This document shows, one piece after another, positions 35,931-46,447 of a stretch of 64,000 bases of DNA. Origin of the DNA: Lingula anatina (Eukaryota; Brachiopoda; Lingulata; Lingulida; Lingulidae); assembly GCF_001039355.2 (NCBI RefSeq), contig NW_019773714.1:184725-248724 (forward strand), given 5' to 3'. The notes under the pieces are model-generated. The model saw nothing but the letters and a program-made list of their open reading frames with translations, did not search any database and was not told the DNA's origin. Each line of letters begins with the position of its first letter. Within the stretch, counting starts at the first letter, position 1. The position numbers were made by a program, and so were the translations under genes.

Positions 35931-38900
35931 CACTTGAGCACAATTCCTTGTCCCGTTTTCAACAGAACAGAAGCGGGAACTATGCTGTTTCCCACGACCA
36001 GGGATGGGTCCATGTCGAGACGCGTTGTCTCGGCAATGTCCGCCTCCGCGGTTTGGATATAAGGCGTCAGGTCTAAAGTATGGGTTGTGTTGGTTGGGCT
36101 GAGGTTGATGACCACCATATAACTAGAAAACAAAAATTGACATCTGATATGAGTTACGCTTGACAGGATTTTAAAGTACAGATTATAATAAAATGAGTTT
36201 TGTGATGTTAGTAAACACAATATAACTAAAATGCTGAAGTCATCATATTGGATACACCATACAACTAGTATACAGAAGAGTCAGTATAAGATATGAATTG
36301 ATGACATATGTCACGGTCCCAAAGCTAGATTAAAATCTTTGTTTCTTGGCCAGTGATAGAAAATGCTGTCTTTTGGTTCTGGAGGCAGGATGTGGAATTT
36401 TTAGAGGTTGTTGACAACTGCAGGCAAATCCACGTACAGAAAAGACTTTTCACTCCTGTCAAATGAATTCTATGCAATTGTTCTTTTACTGCTTAGCAGA
36501 GAAATATTCATCAATTTTGTTTGGTTTCTGTTGTTACCACACACACTTACTTAGTCTCCCCTGGCCAGTCCTTCACATATGAAAAGATATCATCATCCAC
36601 AATGGCATATTTCATTTTGCCATGTAAGAATGTAGGTTCTTGTCGTAGCTTGGCTAAAGACTTGTACAGGTTTAGAGATGAGTCCTTGTCTTGTTCTTGT
36701 GCCTGAAGCATTATGATAAGCTATTATTCATAAGTTATCATTATATGATAGTATATGATAAATTTGTAAAAAGATGGAAATTATTAAAAAAAAAAAAAGG
36801 ATGTTGAGGTTAATTGACACTTCACTCAGCTGCAAGTAGCACACTTAAACTATGATTAGGTGTCCGAGGTTGAAGCACTAGTTGATAAAGGTCATTTTAT
36901 TAATTCATTTTTTACTTTTAAATTATGAATATTATTTATTCATAATTATTAATGTTTTAAGAAGATCTGGGAAAAACTACATAATAATTTTTTTTAACTT
37001 ACCTGTACATTCACACCAGCTAGGTAATCTTGGTTGACAGGTAGCCAGGGACATTTCTGGGGGTCATAATTCCCAGTACAGTTAGAGAAACTTGCCAAAC
37101 TAGCATTACTCCACTGCATGGGGGAACGCTCTGGGTCTCTGCCCTAAATAACAACAAAAAAGAAATAGCTAAACTTCTGGAAAAGTTTCTTTCTTTTAGA
37201 GTAAAAAGCCTTTTATATTTAACTTTATAAATTGCCCAAATGTTTGATAAAATGATATTTTTGATGAGTACCCAATGTTGATCTACTCTCCGTATAGTCT
37301 AAGAGAAGGATACATCGTTGTGGCAATTTAGAATGTCCTATTCAGATTGTCCTGGCTCAACACGGTGTCCCAAAACTCTGGACGCAGGCAGAATGCATTT
37401 TTCCACTTTTAATTAAAAAAATATGAATAACATTTTATTTCTTTGAAATATTAATTAATGACTATGTGATTTCTAAAATTGTGATGCACTTTGCAAGATT
37501 CAGTCACAAAAAAATATATATAGATATATATAAATATATATAGATAGTTACAAAAAGTGATCATATGTATATTTGTGTCCACACTTACAGTACACCCTGT
37601 ATAACCTGTCATAACATACCCAGGGGTCTTGTGGTGGTGTGGGTTGTGCTATGTCATTCATACCAATCTCTTCCCCATAGTAAGTAGTTGGTGTGCCAGG
37701 AAGAAGTAACAGTAACATATTTATTGCATTCACAAACTGTACATCCATCTTGGTCAAGATCCTTGGGTAGTCGTGATTACCAACCTAGAGGAGGGATTAG
37801 AATTACTGATACTTTGTATATCAGAGTGAACAAAAAGTAGTTTTAAAGAAGATAACTCTTGAACTGTTTAGATAGCAAGAAATATCATGATAGAGTTTGC
37901 ATGACTAGTAACTTTGCAGTTAAGAAAAATTTCAAAAAATCTTTTGTGCCTCACTACATGAGTACCATTAAACCAGCTTAAGGTCCAGATCATCAGAAAT
38001 GTTTTTGGATTGTAAAATGTTCAAAGATTAAAAATAATATTAAATCCCGGACTTTGAGACCTGCTTGGCTGTGTCACAGGTAATTAAAAGGATTTAAGAT
38101 AATTATTCTGATCAAAACCTCAGCCAATATTATTAAGACTGTGACTACCAGAAAATTAGGCCATCTCCCTGGGGGCATGTTGGACAGCCAGTCGTCTACC
38201 ACCTCCTTNATGCAATTGTTCTTTTACTGCTTAGCAGAGAAATATTCATCAATTTTGTTTGGTTTCTGTTGTTACCACACACACTTACTTAGTCTCCCCT
38301 GGCCAGTCCTTCACATATGAAAAGATATCATCATCCACAATGGCATATTTCATTTTGCCATGTAAGAATGTAGGTTCTTGTCGTAGCTTGGCTAAAGACT
38401 TGTACAGGTTTAGAGATGAGTCCTTGTCTTGTTCTTGTGCCTGAAGCATTATGATAAGCTATTATTCATAAGTTATCATTATATGATAGTATATGATAAA
38501 TTTGTAAAAAGATGGAAATTATTAAAAAAAAAAAAAGGATGTTGAGGTTAATTGACACTTCACTCAGCTGCAAGTAGCACACTTAAACTATGATTAGGTG
38601 TCCGAGGTTGAAGCACTAGTTGATAAAGGTCATTTTATTAATTCATTTTTTACTTTTAAATTATGAATATTATTTATTCATAATTATTAATGTTTTAAGA
38701 AGATCTGGGAAAAACTACATAATAATTTTTTTTAACTTACCTGTACATTCACACCAGCTAGGTAATCTTGGTTGACAGGTAGCCAGGGACATTTCTGGGG
38801 GTCATAATTCCCAGTACAGTTAGAGAAACTTGCCAAACTAGCATTACTCCACTGCATGGGGGAACGCTCTGGGTCTCTGCCCTAAATAACAACAAAAAAG

Positions 38901-41900
38901 AAATAGCTAAACTTCTGGAAAAGTTTCTTTCTTTTAGAGTAAAAAGCCTTTTATATTTAACTTTATAAATTGCCCAAATGTTTGATAAAATGATATTTTT
39001 GATGAGTACCCAATGTTGATCTACTCTCCGTATAGTCTAAGAGAAGGATACATCGTTGTGGCAATTTAGAATGTCCTATTCAGATTGTCCTGGCTCAACA
39101 CGGTGTCCCAAAACTCTGGACGCAGGCAGAATGCATTTTTCCACTTTTAATTAAAAAAATATGAATAACATTTTATTTCTTTGAAATATTAATTAATGAC
39201 TATGTGATTTCTAAAATTGTGATGCACTTTGCAAGATTCAGTCACAAAAAAATATATATAGATATATATAAATATATATAGATAGTTACAAAAAGTGATC
39301 ATATGTATATTTGTGTCCACACTTACAGTACACCCTGTATAACCTGTCATAACATACCCAGGGGTCTTGTGGTGGTGTGGGTTGTGCTATGTCATTCATA
39401 CCAATCTCTTCCCCATAGTAAGTAGTTGGTGTGCCAGGAAGAAGTAACAGTAACATATTTATTGCATTCACAAACTGTACATCCATCTTGGTCAAGATCC
39501 TTGGGTAGTCGTGATTACCAACCTAGAGGAGGGATTAGAATTACTGATACTTTGTATATCAGAGTGAACAAAAAGTAGTTTTAAAGAAGATAACTCTTGA
39601 ACTGTTTAGATAGCAAGAAATATCATGATAGAGTTTGCATGACTAGTAACTTTGCAGTTAAGAAAAATTTCAAAAAATCTTTTGTGCCTCACTACATGAG
39701 TACCATTAAACCAGCTTAAGGTCCAGATCATCAGAAATGTTTTTGGATTGTAAAATGTTCAAAGATTAAAAATAATATTAAATCCCGGACTTTGAGACCT
39801 GCTTGGCTGTGTCACAGGTAATTAAAAGGATTTAAGATAATTATTCTGATCAAAACCTCAGCCAATATTATTAAGACTGTGACTACCAGAAAATTAGGCC
39901 ATCTCCCTGGGGGCATGTTGGACAGCCAGTCGTCTACCACCTCCTTCACACAAGTTCCACCACAGTTTCTGTTCAACTTTTGTAAAAGTCCAAAATTGTG
40001 GGGCATATCAGCACCGTCACGGCCATACAAGCCATAGTACTTCATTTGGTCCTCTTCCGATGCATCTGTCACGTCAGCCATAAGGAGCCTTAATGGAGAA
40101 AGTGAAAAATTATTTTGTTACTCTGCATTTAAGACTCTCAGGTAATGTTTATCAAATTCTGCTATCATAATATTACTAGAAATGGCAGAGACAATGTAAT
40201 TGGTGATAGGGTTTCAGTTATCTGTGAGACTCGGGGTAGAAACTGAAGGTTGATATTATTGTAAGCCATAGAACTAACAGTGCCATTTTTATAAGTTTTT
40301 GCCAAATGACATAACTTTTATTTACAAAAGTCTTTTTTTTTTTTTTTTTTTCGTTTGAATGAGTCAGACAGAGAAATATTCTTAGCCCAAGACTAATACA
40401 AGTCTAATATCTGAGCCTCAAAATGGAACCCAACATTTTCACTATTTGTCTTACTTATAAACTCCATCCTTTTCTGTTTGATGGTCCAACAGAGCTCGCC
40501 ATCTTGCCAATATGTCAAAGGTGGCTGGCTGAGAGATCGTGAAGTTGTGATAGAAATTTTGGTAGTCAACCTGAAAGTAAACAAACACAATGATGGTGTT
40601 GGTTAGCTTGTCAAGGCCTGAGTTAAGGTCAGATTACATTTAAAATTGTCTTAAAAGCTAAAATTTCTACAAAAGAAAATGTAGAGATCACGGTATGCTA
40701 AGAAATACAATGATGTATTTTTCAAAAGAAAACAGGATATTTTTATCGACAGCTTTGCCCAATTTCTTTGGAATTTTTTTTTTTTTTTTTTTTTGCACTG
40801 CTTGAAAAATTGAAGTCACAGTTTCACTAAATGTGAATTAAAAGCCATGTGAAGGTTGCTTACCTGACTCTTGGTGCTGTCAATGATGGGTTCATTTCGC
40901 CACAGGTAGTCTTCAAACAGGTGAGATGTGGCACTTACACGGAAACCATCCACCCCAAGGTCCATCCAGTATTGTAGGATATTCTGTAGATGATTATAAA
41001 CAATTTGAAAGTCTTAAAATGAATTTTCTTGAGGTAGCATGCAGCATGGTTCAATTGCATAACAGCCTTTGGCATCTGACACCACCCCACCCTTGTATCC
41101 AAATGTTAGTTTAAGCCTCGGTCACAACCAGCTGTACAGGCTGTTTGCGTCCAAATTTTGCGCAGAATCTCACGTCCCACGCAAGACAAGCTCAAGAAAT
41201 AAGTACAATTTCCACGGCCATCGCTCCTTGCAATTAGCGTCCCTGCTTGAAAGGAAATCTCATGTGGCCCTTGCGACTCGCAAGGCAGACTTGCCTCTAC
41301 CTCTACGATATCCACGGCCTCCGCAACACCCAAAAATCGCAGGGGACGTACGATCCTGAAATTCGTGCGTCCGGTTGTGACCGAGGCTTTAGCCCCAACT
41401 GGTGAATATTCATTATTAGGCCAGATAAATTTGTTACTTGTCAAGTTATTACCAAGACTAAAACTTACAGATCAGCAAATCAAAAACTAATTTACATACA
41501 AAGTGAATGGAGGTATTAGCAAGCACACGTTCCTTATATCCAAGTGGCTCAAATCACACCATTCAGATTAGCATAAACCTTTTTATCTGTGGCCATGATA
41601 GCACTTTAGGAGAGTAATTATTTGGGCCAAAATTATTGGATGTATAGGGAGATCAAGAGAAACAGACAATCAGATGTTTTCTTCACTTTAAAAAAACTCT
41701 CACCTCCAGTTCTTCTTGGACATAAGGGTTCATTAGATTCAGATCTGGCTGCTCTTTCAGGTACTGGTGAAGATAGCATTGCTTTCTGACACTGTCATAT
41801 GTCCAACTACTGTTTCCAAACACTGAAACCTGAATAATAACATAATATTTTATATAGACTACGTTTAGTTTTTTTATGAAAGGTACAATGCATACTTATT

Positions 41901-43438
41901 TATGACCACAGGACAGTAACAAAACAAAAACATTGAAGTTCATATTAAGTTTATAAAAAATGTTTGCCAATCTCGTGTTTTATCTTATTCTCAGTTAGTA
42001 TGGACTAGTATCTGATTATTATTTTACCCAGTTGGTAGAATAGTCTCTGACTCTTATTTAACCCATTAGGTAGGATGGTCTCTGACTATTATTTTACCCA
42101 CTTGGTAGAATAGTCTCTGACTCTTATTTAACCCATTAGGTAGGATGGTCCCTGACTATTATTTTACCCAGTTGGTAGGATAGTCTCTGGCTATTATTTT
42201 ACCCAGTTGGTAGGATGGTCCCTGACTATTATTTTACCCAGTTGGTAGGATAGTCTCTGGCTATTATTTTACCCAGTTGGTAGGATAGTCTCTGGCTATT
42301 ATTTTACCCAGTTGGTAGGATAGTCTCTGACTATTATTTTACCCACTTGGTAGGATAGTCTTTGTCTACCATCTTACCCAGTTGGTAGGACATTCTGTAT
42401 TATCTTACCCAGTTGGTAGGACAGTCTGCATTATCTTACCCAGTTGGTAGGACAGTCTGTATTATCTTACCCGGTTGGTAGAGCTGTATGTATTATCTAA
42501 CCCATTTGGTAGGACAGTCTGTTTTATCTAACCCAGTTGGTAGGACAGTCTGTATTATCTTACCCGGTTCGTAGAGCTGTATGTATTATCTAACCCATTT
42601 GGTAGGACAGTCTGTATTATCTTACCCAGTTGGTAGGACAGTCTGTATTATCTTACCCAGTTGGTAGGGTAGTCCCTGTATGTGTCATTCCCACAGTCTC
42701 TCCAGACATAGTAACTGTAGTAGCGGTCACTGGGATCAGTGGCCTGGCGGCTGTTGTTAAACCAAGGGTGCTGGTCACTGGTGTGATTGGGGATGAAGTC
42801 CAGTATCAAGTGGAGACCTGAAAGACAACATTTTGTTCACTTAAAGGCCAGGCAATAATGTTAGTCACACTGTACTGGTAGTGTTTGCATTAGTTCTGAT
42901 GTATTGATCAAAAGATACTGAAAATATTTTAATAAGCCAATTTCATGTGTTGTTTTCAAAATAAAAACTACATGCTGGTTGAAAAATTATTTCTGTGTTG
43001 AACCTGGTCAGGGTAAGCCAAACATAGAGATACAATATAAAGAGATTCCTAAATTGATATATTGAGATTAGTTCCAAGTATTTTACAAAATGCCAAAGTA
43101 TTAAGTCTAGCATTTGATTTTGAAAACGGTCGTTCAGTTGTGGCATGGCACCAGTTTAAAGATATTCCCATTATTATATATGTTACAGATTGTATTAAAT
43201 TTGAAAGAATGAAAAAATTGTCTGATGGCCTTCAGCTTGTTTAAAACAAAGTTCTAACCTATTTCTTTCATTTTTGCTATCAGATTCTTCATATCATCCA
43301 GGGTACCAAACACAGGATCTATATCCTTGAAATCAGACACATCATAGCCAAAGTCCTTTATGGGGCTCTTGTAGACAGAACCCATCCACAAGGCACCAAC
43401 ACCAAGGTCTTTGATGTAGTCCAGGCGAGACTCAATAC
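35888..43438 (-). CDS. SLC3A1 (rBAT)/maltase-like GH13 protein, catalytic residues lost, 5' exons missing
   Basis: The exons, in transcript order, are 43259-43438, 42657-42817, 41704-41829, 40864-40983, 40455-40570, 39887-40088, 39358-39522, 38741-38881, 38289-38440 and 35888-36122. All junction phases agree and give about 532 residues. The order follows the alpha-amylase/maltase barrel: [12 protein letters not shown], the [14 protein letters not shown] region, [65 protein letters not shown], and a beta-rich C-terminal domain. Two of three catalytic positions differ from active GH13: the nucleophile Asp of GFRVD is Ser (GFRVS), and the acid/base Glu aligns with Asp (MAD). The NHD aspartate is kept. 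Loss of catalysis suggests a role like SLC3 heavy chains, which escort amino-acid transporters to the membrane. The N-terminus, with any transmembrane segment and the first barrel strand, is not in this window, so a maltase-like pseudoenzyme remains possible. Confidence 0.88.
36472..38208. repeat. Exact 1,737-bp duplicate (block B, copy 1)
   Basis: As far as read, identical to 38210-39946, and separated from it by a single N at 38209. It contains extra copies of GH13 exons at 36551-36702, 37003-37143, 37620-37784 and a cut-off piece of the next exon at 38149-38208. The exact identity and the mid-exon break indicate an unmerged contig overlap rather than a biological duplication. Confidence 0.93.
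38209..38209. other. Single N joining exact block B copies
   Basis: The sequence left of the N ends in the middle of a GH13 coding exon (CTCCTT). The same position in copy 2 continues as CTCCTTCACACAAG. Confidence 0.95.
38210..39946. repeat. Exact 1,737-bp duplicate (block B, copy 2)
   Basis: The copy continuous with upstream GH13 exons. It holds the exons at 38289-38440, 38741-38881, 39358-39522 and the start of 39887-40088. Confidence 0.93.
41114..41388. mobile_element. MITE with perfect AGCCTCGGTCACAACC ends and TTA target duplication
   Basis: The 275-bp element has perfect 16-bp terminal inverted repeats (AGCCTCGGTCACAACC / GGTTGTGACCGAGGCT). TTA is duplicated at 41111-41113 and 41389-41391. 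It is of PIF/Harbinger type and lies in a GH13-gene intron. Open frames inside it are not genes. Confidence 0.9.
42003..42668. repeat. Minisatellite made of ~20 copies of a GH13 exon/intron 5' splice site
   Basis: Units of about 31-36 bp read, on the minus (transcript) strand, CTACCAACTGG|GTAAGATAATA followed by a short spacer. The first unit is the real end of the coding exon (...PTNW) and its donor at 42657. About 19 further units follow inside the intron, diverging gradually. Many keep an intact AACTGG|GTAA donor core. Confidence 0.92.
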
Positions 43439-43851
43439 CTGCCAAATACATTTCAACATTCAGAAAAGAACACTTTGTTATTATTACAGTAACAGTATAT
43501 ATATATGGTAGTAGTAAGAGAAGAGTTCCAGAAGCTGCAAAATCAAGAGGCACCATATACTTTTAATGCAATTTTTTTAGAGCGTAAATGAGGCGTTGCA
43601 AATGACGAATGCACTTGATGGCCGGGGTACCGACGACGCGACAAGCAGAGGGCGGGTGGGTCTTATCGGTCAAGTGGATTTGTCAACAAACTAACACTTG
43701 AAGAACGTGCAGGTGGATTTGCAAATATCCCTTTGTAAGCGAATGTCAATGACGAGGTACTTGGATACCTGCGAGGTAATATCTCAAGTAGTGTGTGTGA
43801 AACGGATTTGACAGCAATCAGACAGACAGAGTCGGCAAGGCAGCAGACTTG

Positions 43852-44280
43852 TTTTGCTTAAAAATAGCAGAGTCATTTTATTTCACCAAAGATGGTCATG
43901 CTGTATTATATAATTATTCTAATATTTGCTATTAAAATGAAGGAAAAAACTGCAAAGTCATGTCATTCTGTCGCCTATAATTCCCCGATAAATATTTGAC
44001 ATGCAAAGGTTTAAATCGTTATGTTTTGCTGAAAAATTGCAGAGTCAGTAGAGTTGAAAGGTGTATTATATAATAATTTAATATTTGTTATTAAAATGAA
44101 GGAAAAACTGCAAAGTCATGTCATTCGGTTGCCTATAATTCTCCGATAAATATTTGCCAAGCAAAGGGTTGGAAGGTTTGTTTTGCTGAAAAATTGCAGA
44201 GTCAGTAGAGTTGAAAGATGTATTATATAATTATCTTAATATTTGTTATTAAAATAAAGACAAAAACTGCAAAGTCACAC
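43852..44280. repeat. Three ~155-170-bp tandem repeats upstream of the acidic-protein gene
   Basis: The units start at 43852, 44024 and 44181. Each contains GCAGAGTCA, TATTATATAATTAT, ATTAAAATGAAGG-AAAACTGCAAAGTCA and, in the first two, CGATAAATATTTG. The third runs directly into the TATA box of the gene, so the array looks like an upstream activating region. Confidence 0.85.
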
Positions 44281-44292
44281 CCTTTCTGTTGC

Positions 44293-44333
44293 GTATAAAT
44301 ACCCCCATTTCTCGGCGTTAATACCACAGCACC
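44293..44333 (+). promoter_or_regulatory. TATA-box promoter of the acidic-protein gene
   Basis: GTATAAATACCCC at 44293-44305 lies about 35 bp upstream of the ATG at 44334, so the 5' leader would be very short. The placement fits a TATA box. Confidence 0.5.
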
Positions 44334-45209
44334 ATGCCACAGATAGAAGTGCAGCACTGCGATATTTGTCACGGCTACATTGTAGCCGTGTCAGAGAAAG
44401 AATACAATAATTATTACGTGAAGAGATTTCACATAGAATCACAGGTACGTAACGCATGTATAATATACAAAATATCAGGCAAAGCATTTTAACTAAAATA
44501 TGTATGTATTGTTTAACGGTAGAGATTTCTATGTATTGTATGTATGTACTCAATGCAATCGGTCTGATGACAAACAATTTAAACGTATTTACAGATGGAC
44601 GAACAGGGCCTTTGGCCGGGGCTGTACAAAGCCCACAAGGTAAATATGTATTACCCTCTTCTAACGATATTTGTTTGGCCTAGTTTGTGAAGGATTAGCT
44701 ATTTTGCAGTATTGAAACTATGTGGTTTTTAATAAATACCGTCATCCTGTGCAATATGGCAATAGCGAGCGTGATTTTTTTTTCAGCTTGAAGAATTCAT
44801 TCTTCTTTCCGAAGAAGAAGAAGATGAAGAAAAAGAAGAGGTGCGTTTTAACATTTTGAGTCAAATTTTATCAGTGCCGCCTAACATGTTGTTGGCTACA
44901 TATATTCATATTATCCTGTCAAAGATTTTTTATCATGACATATGACACTAGTTTGTGAAGGATTAGCTATTTCACAGTATTGAAACTACATGATTTTTAA
45001 TAAATATCATCATCCTGTACAATATGGCTATAGCGACCTTTTTTTTCCAGGTAGAACCGTTCATCGTCACGGACGATGAAACAGGAGAAATGGAAATGTT
45101 ATATGATGATGATGATGATGATAAAAGCATCATCTTCGATGAAAATGTCGAGGTAATAAACCTCACAAACCTCACCGAAGGCGAAGAAGAAGATGAAGAA
45201 AAAAATTAA
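44334..45209 (+). CDS. Small spliced acidic protein, unknown function
   Basis: The exons 44334-44444, 44595-44639, 44787-44840 and 45051-45209 join in phase 0 with consensus borders to give about 122 residues. Residues near the start contain a CDIC pair and aromatic/basic sequence (NNYYVKRFH). The rest is strongly acidic, with EEEEDEEKEE, a DDDDDD run and a glutamate-rich tail. No family is recognised. Exon 4 and its flanking introns repeat the exon 3 region (see repeat entry). A further possible exon after TTTTCAG at about 45388 would encode a lysine-rich segment (KAKKIRKF) if the donor after GTCGAG at about 45150 were used. Acidic tails of this kind occur in transcription and chromatin factors, but that is no more than a hint. 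Confidence 0.5.
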
Positions 45210-45260
45210 AAGAAAAGGTGCGTTTTCACATTTTGAGTCAAATTTTAATCAGTGTCGCCT
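44690..45260. repeat. Tandem duplication of an intron-exon unit inside the acidic-protein gene
   Basis: TTTGTGAAGGATTAGCTATT...AATAAATA..CATCCTG-GCAATATGGC plus the T-rich acceptor occurs before exon 3 and again before exon 4. GAAGAAGATGAAGAAAAA...GGTGCGTTTT-ACATTTTGAG occurs at the ends of both exons. A ~270-370-bp unit has therefore been duplicated, with exon 4 extended by new acidic codons. Confidence 0.8.
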
Positions 45261-46171
45261 AATTTTAAAAGTTGTTTCATATTTTTCCGTGTAAATGTAG
45301 TATTTTCCCGTCAAGGAATTTTTTATCATGACATATTTTTAACACTTGGATGTACAGAGTATTTAAAGGATTTTTTTTTTTTTTCAGAAAGCAAAGAAGA
45401 TACGGAAGTTTGCGGAAAAGTCGTTTTTTGTGTTTTTTTTTTGCTTTGAAATAATAATAATTAAAACAAACAACCATCGTTTGTTTTTTAATTGATAACA
45501 GTTTATGTTTGAGTATTTGTCTATCGAGTTAAAATAGAAAACGTAATGTGGTTCTGGGTGGCTAAGCAAAAAAAAATATATATATATTACGCTGCACTTA
45601 ATGAATTTTTGAACTGTTTGAACTGGTTAATTCATTTTACCTTAACCCAAGGCAGCTTAGACCAGACACAAAATAACATTTTTTCAGATTTCATGTATTT
45701 TTTTTTTGCTTAATCACCCTTTAACCCTAGCAGCAATACATTTTACTTACCAAACACTGATATGAAATTAGTAAATCCATGCATCTATCGAGCAGTCAGG
45801 AAAGGCATTGTCAGTCCTTACGTATTTTGTGTTCTGACTACACCCATACACGGTCAGCTATAACACAGAGCGGCAGTGCTGGTCTATCTGTATCAGATGT
45901 TTGCACATTGTGCGAGTTACCGATTGAAGTGCTCTGCACACTGTCGAAAAGCGTGTGTATTTACTTTATGATTATGAACGGCGTGGCATGTTTAAATAAC
46001 TCCCACCCCACTGTAAAGTAGGATAACAGGTGGGGGGAACGCAATGGAAAAGAACAGACCTCGAATATCAAATTGCGGTTTGTGAGGTGCGCTGACAAAT
46101 GATGATGCAAAACACAATCACGTTGCGACGGCGAGAAGTAAAAGACACCAAACGCAATAGACACGCAGCAA

Positions 46172-46430
46172 ATTTATTATTTCTTTATAAATAACTAACA
46201 AAAGTGTAATGTTACAAATTATTTTAGGGAACACCGTCTAATTTGACTTTATCCGTATAATAACGTCCGAATAGCGTGAGAATCGAATAGTTCAATAAAC
46301 TCTGTGTACAATGTTTATAATATGACTTTATCCGTATAACATCGTGATTTAAAGACGTTAGATTACAAATTTTAATTATATTACTAATCATGTGTCTTTG
46401 TCCGTATAATAAAGTCCGAATAACTGTTTG
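46172..46430. repeat. Short repeats of TTTATCCGTATAATA downstream of the 253-codon gene
   Basis: The motif (GA)CTTT(A/G)TCCGTATAA(TA) occurs three times (about 46245, 46322 and 46396), with AAGTCCGAATAA-like sequence after two of them. It covers the 3' flank of the minus-strand gene. TTTATT (AATAAA on the minus strand) near 46175 could be its polyadenylation signal. Confidence 0.6.
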
Positions 46431-46447
46431 ATACATAGCAGGTTCGC

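Larger units (their letters stand above)
32145..36470. repeat. Duplicated block A, copy 2
   Basis: Second copy of block A (see 27470-32029). It carries the second set of TUBGCP6 exons 23-28 and the GH13 terminal exon. This copy is physically linked to the rest of the GH13 gene. Confidence 0.9.

Noticed and set aside
36521-36706. Plus-strand frame, repeated exactly at 38259-38444
   Set aside because: Antisense shadow of a GH13 coding exon within the duplicated block.
41069-41444. Open frames of about 100 codons on both strands
   Set aside because: They lie inside the TTA-flanked MITE, which is non-coding.
45700-46020. Possible receptor-like fragment reading NPCIYRAVRKG
   Set aside because: Short, followed by stops in frame, with no neighbouring exon. 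Resemblance to a GPCR end motif is probably chance.
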